Assembly (NCBI GenBank): GCA_037952775.1
Contig: JBANAY010000004.1
Coordinates: forward strand, 8,370,001 to 8,434,000
DNA from: Clonostachys chloroleuca
Taxonomy: Eukaryota > Ascomycota > Sordariomycetes > Hypocreales > Bionectriaceae
DNA length: 64,000 nucleotides
Direction: 5' to 3'
In this document: piece after piece, positions 21,721-33,705 of the stretch
How the letters are laid out: each line of letters begins with the position of its first letter
How positions within the stretch are numbered: the first letter of the stretch is position 1
Position numbers and translations under genes: made by a program
Notes under the pieces: generated by a model
The model's input: the letters and a program-made list of their open reading frames with translations, nothing else
What the model was told of the DNA's origin: nothing
Databases searched by the model: none

Positions 21721-24700
21721 TTCAGTCTATTTAGCTGCGCCCAGGGCTCCGGTCAGTATGGCAAAGTGTGCACATGGGCCCTCAATCAAGGCAGCAGGGC
21801 ATGAGAAAACGCCGTGATATCAACTGCCTTTCAGCCTCGATCAAACCCAGATTGGAAGTCCCAGGGGAGCAATCTTGTTTCTCTCGCGAACAACAAAGGA
21901 TAAGTTTGTTCTTCACGAGACAGGTAAGATGAGTGTATTTCGTTGTGTTGTGTGACTTCCCCTTTCTTTGCTTCAAATTCTCCTTTACTTTTTATTTTAT
22001 TTTTATCTTTGTTCTGCTATGCATGTTCATCTGAAATTCCTGCTAGGTTAGTTCTTTTTCTTTCGATTCTTTTTATAGGTATTGCTTAATTACCTATCTT
22101 TTATCTCTTTTCCTTTCTTCTACTTAAACTTTATCAAAGTAATAAGTTATCATTTTTTAGTTTTCATCCTTTTACTTTAATTTTTACCTTTTCCTTAGAG
22201 TTTTGATAGATTATCTTTTTGATCTCTTAAATTTCTTCTTCTTCTCCTTCTTCTTCTCCTCCTCCTCCTACTTCTCCTTCTGGCTTCGGAGCTGAGGTTC
22301 AATTAGCTTATCAACTAATGTCTAAGATTCATATTAATTGATTAAACCGTCCATCTTCTTGTACTGAGTGATAAAACCGTCTCTTTAGCCACTGCGAAAG
22401 GTATTCGAGTGGGTCAATTATCACTCAGCTGAATTTGAGGTTGCCTCCTACAGATTCCGGGAAGAACAATTCTGAAGAGTAGTTGAAAAGACAATTCAAT
22501 TGGCTATTAATACGACTATGGGTGCACTATCCTTTAGCAGAATTCAAAGCTCTCGGTTTCTTTCAAGAATAGACTTACTCGTAAAATACTATGGAAGAAG
22601 CTCCGAAACTATCAACGAATGGATGCATGTCGCCAGCACAGGTCTTTATCGGAATTCCTTCCTACTCGCAGTCACTCATCCAACAATTTCATATCTCGGT
22701 CCAAGGTATAATTCCAAGAGGGAAAGAAGTTGTGGGAAGCTCGCTGGTTTTGAACCGATTGTGCCCTAAGATCTTGGATCATTAAACTAACCACTAGAAC
22801 ACATTAAAATGTCGTTAAATACCTACCTATACTGAACACCTTCCAAACATATGTTAAGCAACTTCACTGCTGTGTAGTTGCAACTGCCTGTGCTCACAGA
22901 GAGCTGTTTCCATACCGTCCATTCCAATTCCGCGGTTAGTCCCGTGAATTTGTCCAGGCCAATTCCCAAGAGCAAATGCCTAGAAGGAGATCTCAGCCAC
23001 ATCAAGAACTACTGAGACCCAGCAGCAGACGTCCCCGAGGTCCACTTGCAAGCACTTAATCACATAATCCAGGCAGTATTTACTTGGAAGTCGAGCATAG
23101 GACCCGCGACAACCCCTGGATGCCACGCGTAAGAGCCACTACGGCTTCGAATCAAACCGCAAAAGCTTATCAGCAACCCCGTTGCGTCTGCCTTTGAAGT
23201 GGTGGGGTTATCTGACCCCATCACATCGCATTTCTGCAGGCAACCAGATCGGGCGTGCTGCAAGTGGGAACGACCGACTTCTTGATCGATAGATACTCTT
23301 GGATATGATAGATATAGGAAGGTCATTGTGAGAGGATGGGATTAATCTTAGCCATCTGGGCGCCTAGACACTAGCCCAGGTGGTGCCAAGCCCTACGCCT
23401 CGCTCCTATTTGAGTCCTCTGTCCTGGTCTTCCAAGCCATATCGACATGGGATTCTTCCTGGAGGAAGGTTACATCCGCTGATTCATATCTGTCTGGTCT
23501 GCATCATCTTGGCTTGCAGGACGCAAGATTCTCACGAGGTTGTGGATGATTCGCGACGCAAGATCACTTGGCATGGGGACCTTTTGAGATAGAGTTCATC
23601 ATGCGGCAATACGGTGCGGCCAAATGCGAATGTTGTGCTTTTATTGATCTACATGCAGGTTCGATCGATTTGTATACCATTCCGCTAGTAAATACTCTAT
23701 TGAATAAATGGTAATCACCATTAGCCTACCATGTCAGACATTTATTGCAACGACGAGGAGATGCTGGAGAAAGGGGTGATTCCTGTCGATCACATGTTCT
23801 GCCTCATTCCGGCAACTCGATTATTTCCGTGCTTGCTCCAGGGGAAAATGCCTGGCCTCATTTGGCAGCATTATTCATATGAGATGTTTATTCATTGATA
23901 GTCAATTAATGTAAAATTAATACAGTCGCTTTTGGCGTGGATGATAGACCTGTATCGATCGAAATCAATTGAAACAAGTCACCACAGAAGCGTACAAAAG
24001 GGCTCGTTGGAGCTGCCAATCTCTGGTTAAAGTTAAATTTTAGCTACTGACTAAATTATGCTTATTTAGGTGTGGAAGCTTCAAGGCCCAATTCGAGGGA
24101 GCGAGTGACCGACCGCAAGTATTGACCACACCTTTTCCTGCCGCCCCCCCCCCGTCATTCCTCATACGAAGACAGGCCGCTGGTAAGCGAGATAAGACAC
24201 GCTGTCATCTTCTGCAAGGATTCAATTTTACGAATTAACCTTATAGCCAAGAACCTAAAATCAACGTTCCAGTGGCCGGCGGCGCGGCCAAGCACACACC
24301 CAATGACGGAGGCTCTTTTGCCAACCAGCAGCCTCGCCAGGCGCATGCTGACATCGGTGGCTGCTGCTTCTCGAATGCTGCTTATCATTTTCTTACGCGT
24401 CACAAAAGGCCCCAGCTCTTGGCGTGCTGGACTTGGCACCAGTGGGAGCGGCACCCAAGACGCCCAGGTGAGGGGAACACACCATTGTTCTCCCTCGCCA
24501 AGTGCTCGCTGATCTTGGAATTGCGTCAAAGAGAAGCACGCGACCAGAACGATCTTTAGTCTTAATGGTGACGACACGCTGGTCGACGCTCGGGGCACGA
24601 GTTGAGCGCTTTTTCTCCCCTGCCTGCCCGCGAGAATGCCCATCTGTGGGCGCAATCACCTGGCAAATAATCGCCAGACTGACCGGCAACTCGGCAGCGA

Positions 24701-25861
24701 TCCATGTTGCAGCCTGCCAAGATTCTACTCATTTTCCCCATATCCACCCGGGACTATGCCCCCCGGCCAAGGCTCCACGAAACAGAGGCCTGCCCAGTTG
24801 GGACTGATCAAAAGCGCCTTGTTGACTAAGATCCTTGCCCAGAGGCTTGGCAAATGAAGACGCCATCCATCGACGCAGGCATTTCTTACCTAAGTAAAAT
24901 TCAATCGTCACTTTCTCTCTCGTAAGTACAACGAGTTGGCCAGCTTGGCGTCTGGGGAAAAGGGGTGGGGGAGGGTCCTCGAAACCTTTCCAAATAGATT
25001 CCTGGGGTTCGGTTGCTATGCCTCTGGTGGCTGCTGCTCAGAACAAGAGAGCAAATCCAGACGGAAAAGGACGCGTGGCGCGGCTGTCCCAAATTAATTC
25101 TGTGTAGGCTGGACCACGATCTTGTCTCCCGCGGTTTATCGCTCAACTACCCAGTAATAGTCCTCTTTTACGTAGGCATGGCACCAGTGGAGCAATGACC
25201 AGGCCGTTGCATTGAACTGGGGGGCAAGTATTGATGATGAAGCGAGAAAAGGGGGTTTGTGGGACTGCCTATGCATAACCAAAAGCTTAACGGTCCAGTC
25301 ATTCGATTTGAGAAGGCTTCTAGAAACCCACCCACACTCCCCACAGCTTCTCCCGGTTGGTATAGCCCAGCTCCAGCTCGCGTGTCTCATGGATGTGAGG
25401 TTGATTGCCCTCGTAGGTCGTAGGGATGGACCACGCCCCATTCTGCGACTATTACGGGGATGGCTCAGAGCCTGAAGGATGGAAAAGGACCAGAAACATA
25501 CGGAATCGGCCGAACCTTTCCTCCAGACAGAAGCGAGCCAGACCACTTGCCACCAGCTGATCATCTCTCGTATCACTGCCAAGGTTCTTGGCGTACTCGG
25601 CGGCTCGGCGTGCTTTCCCTGCTAGAAGCAAGATATTCAAGGATTCTCACTTAGTGTTTTACTACGAGGTGTGACTACTTCAAATCACGTCTGTGCATAT
25701 GTGTATATGAGCTGCCCCCTCCACCTACGTTCGTTCTACGCACTTGCCCATGTTATCTTCTTTTCCTCCCTTCCCCTCCTTTTCCCCTCACTGGCACACT
25801 GACTCCTTGTCTCACCTTGCCCTTGCGTTTATTTTGACTCGTCCGCTGATCCGTCCCCAAA
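21721..25861. other. 4.1-kb gene-free interval
   Basis: No open frame here resembles a protein family. From 21950 to 22300 the plus strand is strongly T-rich and then pyrimidine-only (see repeat entry). Around 24060-25640 base composition returns to GC-balanced and both strands hold overlapping 60-170-codon frames with no consistent start or splice pattern. A C run lies at about 24144-24153. The last 150 bp are the 5' leader and promoter of the SNF transporter gene. No tRNA was found by eye. Confidence 0.5.
22229..22282 (+). repeat. Pyrimidine microsatellite (CTT/CTC)n
   Basis: An imperfect run of CTT, TTC and CTC triplets in the gene-free interval, all pyrimidine on the plus strand apart from one A. 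Confidence 0.85.
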
Positions 25862-28069
25862 ATGGCGGGCTCAGAAGAAAAGGTCAAGCTGAGCCTCGGC
25901 AAGAGGCTCTGGCTCATGTTGGCCCCCGACGCAGACAAGGACGAAGACGGCCGAGACAACTTCAAGTCTCGGTCTCAGTTCGTCCTTTGCGCCATGGGCG
26001 GTGCCGTCGGTCTGGGAAATCTGCTGCGCTTCCCCTCTGTCGTCTTCAACAACTACGGCCTTCAATTTTTCATCCCCTACGTGTTTGCCCTCTTCCTTAT
26101 TGGTATCCCCATCCTCATTCTTGAGATTGTCCTGGGCCAAGCCTTCCGTGCCGGCTGTGTCACCGCCTTCAACAATGTCAATCACCGTGCCAAGGGTGTT
26201 GGTCTGGCCGTTGTGTTCAACGGCTTCACTGTCGTTGGGTATTACGTGCCTATTCTGGCGTGGGCCATGGTTTACTTCCGCCAGTCTTTCCAGTCTCCTC
26301 TCCCTTGGGCAGGCAAGGATACCACCGAATACTTCCTGTACTCTGTTGTCCGCAACCCTGATCCTGTAGGTGGAGAGGACGGCGGTTACAAGTCGTACCC
26401 AGGCCGCGGCATCGTTGGCGAGACTGCCGGATGGTGCTTCTTCACTTGGCTCCTGGTCCTGATGTGCACGTTCAAGGGTGTCGGCCTCCAGGGCCGTGTC
26501 ATCTACATCACCATGGCCCTGCCCCTCGTCATGATTGCCATCTTGGCCATCCGATCGCTGTCTCTGCCCAATGCATCTGACGGCTTCAGGCTCTATGTTG
26601 GGGTTTGGCGCTCAGAGTCGCTCCAGGGACCAACAGTCTGGCAGGACGCCTTCGGCCAGATGTTCTTCTCCATTGGTGTCGGTTTCGGTTACTTCACCTC
26701 CTACGCGTCGTACAACAACAAGTTCGCCAACGCCGTCCAAGACGCCTTCATCATCGCCCTCAGCAACTCCTCCATTGAGATCATCTCCGCTCTGGCCGTC
26801 ATGGGCATCGTTGGATATTTGGGCATGACCCCTGGCGAAACCCGACTGTCCACATTCAGCTCTGGATTCTTCACCTACCCCGAAGCCCTTGCCCAGATGC
26901 CCGGCTCCAACTTCTTCTCGGCCCTCTTCTTCCTCACTCTGTTCCTTCTTGGAGTCACTTGCGTCTTTGCCCTCAGCGAGGTGCTGGTCACCCTCATCTG
27001 CGACACTGACTGGGGCAAGCGTGTCCCACATTGGGTTGTTTCCCTCTCCGTCCTCGGCGGCGGCTCCCTGATCTCCCTGATTTACTGCAGTGAGTTTGGG
27101 TTCAACACCCTGGATGCCATCGACATGTTCGTCAACGACCTCGCCCTGTTCTTCACCGTCTGGTGCGAGATCTTTTTCGCCACCAGCCTGTATCGCTGGA
27201 GGGACCCTGTTGATCAGATTGGCTGGATCGGGTTCGGCTTGTACAATGTTGGATACGTCTTCGCCCACATCATCGGCTGTCTCCTGGGCCATGTCGTCGA
27301 CCCCCGGGTTGGCGCTGGTGTCGGCTTCGGCGTCTTCATCCTCAGCACTGTCGGTTCCGTTGTTCTGAGCAAGACGCCCACCGTAACTGCCCCCGGGTTC
27401 TGGGGAAACAACGTATTCCTGGGCCGTCTCTGGTACGCGGCTTTCTACTGCGTAAGTCAACCCCCTTTCACATATTCTTCTCCCTTGTCAACATTTTCTG
27501 CTTCAACCAGCAAACTTGTTTCTTACTCGCTTTTGCCTGCACTTTTAAATTTCAAAATGGAATGAACCACCGGCCCTTGAGGAAGACCCTTGCTGACCCG
27601 AATCTGGAAACAGGGCAACCAGCTCAAGAGCGACATCAACGCCGCCATCGTGACCGGCAAGAACTGGCGACTCCACTGGGTCTGGCCCGTCCTCCTCAAG
27701 TACATCACCGCCCCCGCCATCGGCATCGTCTTCTCCTTCGCCTACCCCAAGTTCATCAACAACCACGCCAACGACCCGCCCTTCATCTACAGCTTCGCCC
27801 TCATGCACATCGTCATGGTCTTCGTCGTCGGCCTCGCCATCTTCCCCCGCTTCGCCAACACCCTCATCCCCGCCCACCGCATCCAGCGCGGCGACGGCAA
27901 GTACGCGGTCCAGCCCCGCGTCATCATCGGCGAGCCCGTCATCCTGTCCGACGGCGGCCTCGAGGGCGGGCGCGCAGAGTCGGAGGACGGCGTGTCCAAG
28001 GGCGTTCAGGAGAGGCGCACCTCGTCTGACATCGCGGGCGAGCCGAGTGTTGTGAACGAGAAGCCTTAG
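25862..28069 (+). CDS. SNF-family (neurotransmitter:sodium symporter) transporter, 681 aa
   Basis: Exon 1 is 25862-27451 (530 codons) and exon 2 is 27614-28069 (151 codons plus stop), joined at GTAAGT and AACAG with a CTGAC branch. The family signature is in the first helix: GGAVGLGNLLRFPSVVFNN followed by FFIPYVFALFLIGIP. About twelve hydrophobic segments follow. The cytoplasmic C-terminus (about 60 residues after AHRIQRG) is Gly/Glu/Ser-rich. Members couple sodium, or sometimes proton, gradients to uptake of amino acids or amines across the plasma membrane; fungal paralogues are mostly uncharacterised. Codon use is strongly C-ending, as in well-expressed fungal genes. The large minus-strand open frames over this gene are shadows of that bias. 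Confidence 0.93.
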
Positions 28070-28668
28070 GTGTTGTGGCACACGGCTTGGTAGCGTATCT
28101 GTTCTCTGACCAGACTGGATCTGAGAGTATCTTGGCGGTATCACTATGGTTTACCCCAAGTCGGCTTTTGTTATGTACCTGCATCATTAGCATGGTATTT
28201 TGAGTTAATTCTTAGCTATATATAACTGGCTTTGAAATATATGCCTCCACATACTAAGTGATGCACAATTATAAAACACAAAGGATTCCACTCACTGCCA
28301 CAAAGCACGCACAATCTCACCAGGTTTGGAAACATCAAAGGATTGATGACTTCCTTTGTCAACCCCGCAAGGAACAACCGCCAACACACTCTGTTGCAGT
28401 GAACAACATCCGTCCAACGTGTTGGTCACATCTATCACGTTAAGGCAGTGCCAGGCTGGGAAACCCTGCGTAACTACATAATCTTTAGCTCTAGTCACAG
28501 GACTGATCAACTTCGAGGATCTACAATCAACTCGCTTGCTCTTCACTTCGTTCCAAAAAGTTGCCCCACAAAAAAAATAAGAAGACCTGTGCTACAAAAG
28601 CATCAAAGCGCCCCGTTGCTAAGAACGTAATCTCCTCCAAACAACAACGAGATATTCGCATCCCCTAG
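28070..28668. other. Intergenic, with missing 5' end of the ankyrin gene
   Basis: Includes the 3' flank of the SNF gene. A possible donor (AAGAAC|GTAATC, about 28626) and the acceptor CCCCTAG ending at 28668 suggest an upstream coding exon, but no suitable ATG is visible before it. Confidence 0.4.
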
Positions 28669-30721
28669 GAGCAGAATGTCGCCATCGAAAATCTCCCGAC
28701 TGAGATCGTCCAGTACATAGCCGAACTGTGTACCTGGGATTCCGCGCCCCCCGAGGATGGCTTCCCTTCTCAAATCGACATACAGCGCTACAAACATAGG
28801 GGCGAATGGCGTGTTCAATCGTACGCGAGATACCATGCCGCATTTGCTCGGACCAGCCGCCATTTCCATGCTATGTTGAACAAGCAGCTGTACATTCGAA
28901 ATCTATATCGCGACCCAAACATTTTCTCTTGCATCCGCTGGGCCGTCGAGCACAACCGACTGGAGACAATCAAACGAGCGCACAAATACGGTGCAGACTT
29001 GAACTCATACGGGCCAGATCCACATATCACTACCTTGCCGAACAACAGAGGGTCCGAAGACCGATATGTTAAGGTGAACGGTATTTTGGTGCCAGATTCT
29101 ACCGTCACCTTCACACACAGCGGGTCGCCCCTCTTTGACGCTGTTTCCTACGAATTTAAGGAAATTGTCGAATATCTCCTAGAAGCCAAAGTCGAAGTTG
29201 ACAAAGAAGTACCAGGAATTGGAAGCTATCCAATGTAAGGGCCTTAAGTTCAATGAGCGAAAATATCGCCCTGATGCTCGCTAATAGAGGGGCCTACCTC
29301 ATCCACGAAGGTGTCTCAGCACTGCCAATGGCTCACGCGTGGGGCTTCCACCGTGTTGTGAAGATCCTTCTCCGGGAAAATGACCCCGTATCTTTAACGG
29401 GGAAACTTCTTGTCGGTGCTTCGTCCGACGATTTGAAACTCGTCACAGAGGGTCTTAAGCATCCAGATGTGGACGTCAATGACCAGAGGTCCGACGGGAA
29501 CACTGCACTGCACCTTGCAATCGTCTCTGCCAAAGGAAAACTTGATGTTATCAAATTTATTCTACAACAGCCCAAGATTCGACTTTCCATTCCAAACGCG
29601 TTCGGAGAAGTACCCATTCATGTAGCAGCTCGCAGGCGTCGAATGGACATGGTCCAGCTTCTCGAAAAGATGCCAGACTTTGACATCAATTGCCGAACAC
29701 CCAAGAACGAAACTGTCTTGCACATGGCTGCCAAGGGAGAGATAAAGATATATTTTCCTATCTCCTACACCACCCTGCTCTGCGATTTCCGCAAGACGGA
29801 TACAGACGTGACCAAGACCTGAGCAGTCTCATGGATATTTGTCTGCTGTGGGAGGACGTTCTGGCAAGGGATTTGTTGGAGCTCTTGTTTGAATCGGGGG
29901 CTCAGCTAAAGCCAGGCCGCTATCAAGTCGTTAACGCCATTAAACATGGAAAATTGTTGACTGCATCGAAACTTGTTTCGATAATTTCCCAGGAAAACTT
30001 TGACCGCGAGTATGGTCGTGGGGCTCAGAATGCAGATTTCGGTCTACTCCATTATGCTTTGTGCCTACAGCACCCTCATCTGGCGACCTTTGTCAGAGAA
30101 TCAATTGCACGCGGTGTGAATATCCAACTAGCCCCAATAAACATCCATGCACCTCAAGCAATAAGTGGTATAGCCACGCCACTATTTTTTGCGACTGCTT
30201 TCGCCCGGAATACAGACTGCATGAAGATGCTTCTTGAAGCCGGCGCGGATGTAAATTCTCCTGTACGGGTTCGAGTGGCTCCGGGAAGGGGCCGTAGGGG
30301 ATGCCGCACTATGTCGATATTATCGGGGCTATTCAGTTATGCTTGGAGGGAGCGACAGTCAATCGTGGAATGTCCTATACAGTATGCTGGATTGAAGAAG
30401 ATGGAGATACCTATTACAGAAGGCATGTCTGAGCTTGAAGGTCCAATTTTGATGCTGCTTCAACATGGTGCAACCTTGAACATGGTTGGGGATTGTCCAT
30501 CAGCTTTAAGCCTGGTGTGCACCGAAGCCGTGGAGAGCTCTTCCTTGAGTGTACTGAAATGGTTGACAAACAATGCGACGACAAGCAACGTTAGTATAGG
30601 ACACGTGGACTCACTTCTCGGCGAATTCCCGCTGGTCGAGGACAAGCCGGTTCAAAGGGAACTACACAATATCCTTCAAGGATTCAAGGAAAGGCTACTG
30701 CGAGGCGGAAATCAAGATTAG
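28669..30721 (+). pseudogene. F-box-like/ankyrin-repeat protein, start unresolved, one-base frameshift
   Basis: Coding sequence is visible from an acceptor at 28667-28668: ENLPTEIVQYIAELC (an F-box-like opening), then ankyrin-type repeats. The exons are 28669-29234 and 29288-30721, with an intron GTAAGG...GCTAATAG that joins SYPI to GAYLIHEG in phase. Repeats include DGNTALHLAIVSAKGKLDV, FGEVPIHVAARRRRMDMV and NETVLHMAAKG, later ATPLFFATAFARNTDCM. Near 29735-29737 the frame jumps: KGEIK in one frame is replaced by GRDKDIFSYLLHHPALR in another, as if one G were missing from a G run. The exons sum to 2000 nt, one short of a multiple of three. Ankyrin repeats bind proteins; with an F-box they usually select SCF substrates. 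Either a null allele or a sequence error. Confidence 0.75.
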
Positions 30722-31945
30722 GGATGGACGGTAGATTGGAATTTCATAAGCATGTTTCGATATATTTTTCTTTTGGCTCTATGATAGCTTTACAGTCTAT
30801 TTAAGGACATTTCAATCTCATGGTACTATCAGCTTTCACTAGTTACTCATCACCACCATCCCTCTATCAGTCAGCTAAGCAAGAGGACAACTTGAAGTAT
30901 CTAATGGCACTGACTTGTACAACTCCTTCCCCTTCATGCCCATTGACTTTCAGCACAGGGTACAAACATGCCAGACCTGTCCAAGACATCCAACGCCCTG
31001 CTCAAAGCACACCCACACAACGTTCAACAGGTAAAGGTTATCGATAGCTCGATTGCCCAAGCAATCCGGCTACTGCAACAAGTCTTCAATCAATTCACCC
31101 AGAGATTGGATGCTAAGAAAAGCGAATAGCTCCCGAGGCTCTAGAGTTGATTCCTGTCACAGGATTAGACACGACAGTTCCAGTAGATAAAGATCAGTCC
31201 TTACATGCAGATATGGCAAATGGGACATATGCAATTGTTTCACCTCCTACGCGCCGTACAACAACAACTTCGCCAGATTAATGACCACTTAAACGAAAGC
31301 TATAATGCGATAGTATCCACAGTACCTAGAAAGAGATGAGGCCAGCACTTAGCCCCAATGCAGTAAAGAACTACATCACGATCTCTTTAGGACTAGGTAG
31401 GAGATCACAAGATAACAAGCGTCACAGCCATATACCTCAAAGCACTGGTTTTATCTAGGTTGGTTCTTGCTCAACAAAGACACCCCACTATGGCGGTCCC
31501 GTGAAGCGCCAAAGGACAAGACTCGAATTCCAAAGCACCCCGATAGTCAGTGGTCAGATGTCCAATGATAATCCAAGAACTAACGAGCTTTGTCGTCACA
31601 GAAGGATCGTCGTATTCGGAAAGTCATGGAATCAAATTGATAATATAGTTTCTGACCAGCAGATTTCAAGACAGCATTCCAGGAAAATGGGTGAGAGGGT
31701 TTGAAAAAAGTACAAAACTGCAAGGCAAGATGTCAGACCCGAGATCTCAATACAATGAATTCCAAGAGTAAATGTCATTGTTAACAAAGTCTCCCAATAA
31801 GTACCTCTGAACTACAGAATTTGCCGACGGTTGAAGTTATCCGATATACCATTGCAAGCACCAAACATCCATGACATGTGTTGTTTCCCCCAGTAAAGCC
31901 CCCCCCCCCCCCCCCAGAGCTTTAGAATTGCATCGCAAAGCATCG
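30722..31945. other. Relic-rich interval
   Basis: On the plus strand two helical, Gln/Leu-rich stretches can be read: MPDLSKTSNALLKAHPHNVQ (from about 30967) and LLRAVQQQLRQINDHLN (about 31240-31290), separated by several stops. They look like pieces of one decayed gene, but I cannot identify it. A run of about 16 C residues sits at about 31898-31914. Nothing else is supported. Confidence 0.35.
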
Positions 31946-32430
31946 TTAGTTGGAACAGGTTTTTTGAGCTCTCATATCAATAGCCGGAATTTGCTCCAGT
32001 GATTCAAAATGTGTATCTCCCTTGGAGGATTTCTGCTTCTTCAACCCGTGGTGCACCAGTAGATGCCCAGCATGTTGGCAATTGTCCATGTCTGCGTATA
32101 ACGACATTTTGACCTTACCGGGCCCAATTTCCCAGACGTAGGCCACATGAGAACGGTCCCTTCCCACGCAAAGGCGGAGGTAAAGTCGGTTCAAAACTTG
32201 TCCCAGTCAGTTGCAGAGCCATTTTTGGTGCTTTTCAGCACCTCAAAGCCGCAAAAATTCCGCGTGTTCATTTCGATATAAAGAGGATATATCGTAGCAA
32301 GCAACCAGTGGTTGGTGGCCAAAGCAGAAACTGAAGATGTTGTGACTGGTCTTGCTCGTCCCCATCCTTCCGGGGCAAGGCCTAATCTATAGCTTTCGGA
32401 AAGAGCACTCCCATATGAGTCACCGTGCAA
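31946..32430 (-). pseudogene. Small unknown gene remnant with a one-base frameshift
   Basis: Two abutting minus-strand frames read as one protein if a single T is restored in the T run at about 32194-32198. The first ends SATDWDKF and the second goes on NRLYLRLCVGRDRSHVAYVW. Together they give about 160 residues with good composition but no recognised domain and no ATG at the 5' end (the first codon in frame is TTG). The true N-terminus may lie in an upstream exon I could not find. Treated as a remnant. Confidence 0.35.
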
Positions 32431-33017
32431 CTAATCTCCTTTAAGAATGGCCATTGGGCAAAGTAGGGAAGCTCTGTTCACCCAGACCAAGGGCTTGGAA
32501 CATGCCAAGTTCTAGCACATGGGATCATAAGAAGGGGAGGTTTTATAATTGACAATGTCTCACACGAGAACAGCCACCTAAGTATGCCCATCAACACTTT
32601 TGCCCCATCGATACTAAAAGCTACAATTATCGGCATCTTGTACACTGGTGAAGATACGGAGTGGATGAAATCGGCATCATGTTTCGCGTTGCCACGCACT
32701 CGCCATTCTCAGCAAGCTCTCCCAAACCTTCTCAGCAAAACCTTGAAAGAAAAGAGAAGCAGATTTATAGCGCCAGGACGAAACTCACAATGGCTGTGCA
32801 AATTATTACTGTTCCAGGACGATCCCTCTTCCCTCGTGGATTAAATGCAGAATCCACATAGACACTTCCAAATCACAGATGGTTCGATCAAGTTCGGGAA
32901 CCAAACTGGTCGAAATAAGATTCATGAATTCTTAAATGCCTGCATCCAAACATAACCAATAGCCGCGCGCCTAGACGTCGATGCCACAAAAGTATTCCCA
33001 GTAAAAATTCTCAAAAA
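32431..33017. other. Intergenic, no gene seen
   Basis: Lies beyond the 3' end of FCF1. Short frames on both strands are unsupported. Confidence 0.45.
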
Positions 33018-33705
33018 TCAAACAGCAATCTCGGGCAATCTCTCAATATGGAACTTTCCTCTCCCAACGCCGACCCTGATTTATCAATATTAGCTCTCGC
33101 AAGAAAGAAAAAATTACCAAGAATTATGGTGGGTATCAGGGCAAAACTTACAACGGCACACCGGGGATTTTCCTCAACCTCTGCCTCAATTCCTTATCAT
33201 CCGTTCCCACCAGGTAGCAGCGGTTCTGCATGACGGTGTCCACGATACACTGATCGGCGTATGTGCCTGAGTGCGAGCACCTGAGCCTCTTCCACCGCTC
33301 ATCCTTTGCTAGCCGCAACGCCAACCTATATCGATTCCCGAGCTTCTCGAGTTCCGCAATGGTGCAGTCTGTGACGACGGGGATGGACTTTGCCAGTAGC
33401 AGATCCATCAGACCGTCTTGAATATCGAGCTTCCTCTGAACACTGTGCGAAAAAAAGTTCGTATCCAGAATTACATGATACGGGGGACCGAGCTGCTGGT
33501 TGGATTGGAAGAAGAGGCCGGAGGGGACTTGAGGGATGTGTCGAACGGTCTCGGATTCGTCTGCCTTCTTGGCGGGGCCCTTGCCGTTGGACTTCGTCTG
33601 GGCGTTAGGCTTCGTTTGGGCGCTAGGCTTCTTGAGGCGCTCGTCGCGGCGGCCGAGAACTCGCTTCACCTGTGCGAACTTTCTCGTTTTCTTCGCGACA
33701 CCCAT
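33018..33705 (-). CDS. FCF1: Fcf1/Utp24 rRNA-processing PIN-domain nuclease, 203 aa
   Basis: Exon 1 is 33705-33152 and exon 2 is 33075-33018 (554 + 58 nt = 204 codons). The donor is GTAAGT and the acceptor AATCAG. The start is MGVAKKTRKFAQVKRV, the conserved opening of the family; an in-frame ATG 39 bases upstream is less likely. The PIN domain spans about 77-175, with acidic residues at D81 (VILDTNFF), E118/E120 (TIAELEKL), D151 (TYADQCIVD) and D169 (VGTDDKELRQR). It ends with the diagnostic IPGVP and a short C-terminal exon GRGKFHIERLP. Fcf1/Utp24 is an essential small-subunit processome endonuclease that cleaves pre-rRNA at early sites in the nucleolus. This is a core gene within an otherwise variable neighbourhood, and it is intact. 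Confidence 0.95.

Noticed and set aside
24155..24655. A 166-codon minus-strand frame in the gene-free interval
   Set aside because: No domain, no splice context, and equally long frames on the other strand.
26612..27460. A 282-codon open frame on the minus strand, antisense to the SNF transporter
   Set aside because: It arises from the C-ending codon bias of the transporter; it is rich in Glu/Asp/Gly with no family pattern, and the plus-strand gene is unambiguous.
31898..31914. A run of about 16 C residues, considered as a structural element or telomere-like tract
   Set aside because: A pure homopolymer without a telomeric unit; its length in the assembly may not be reliable.
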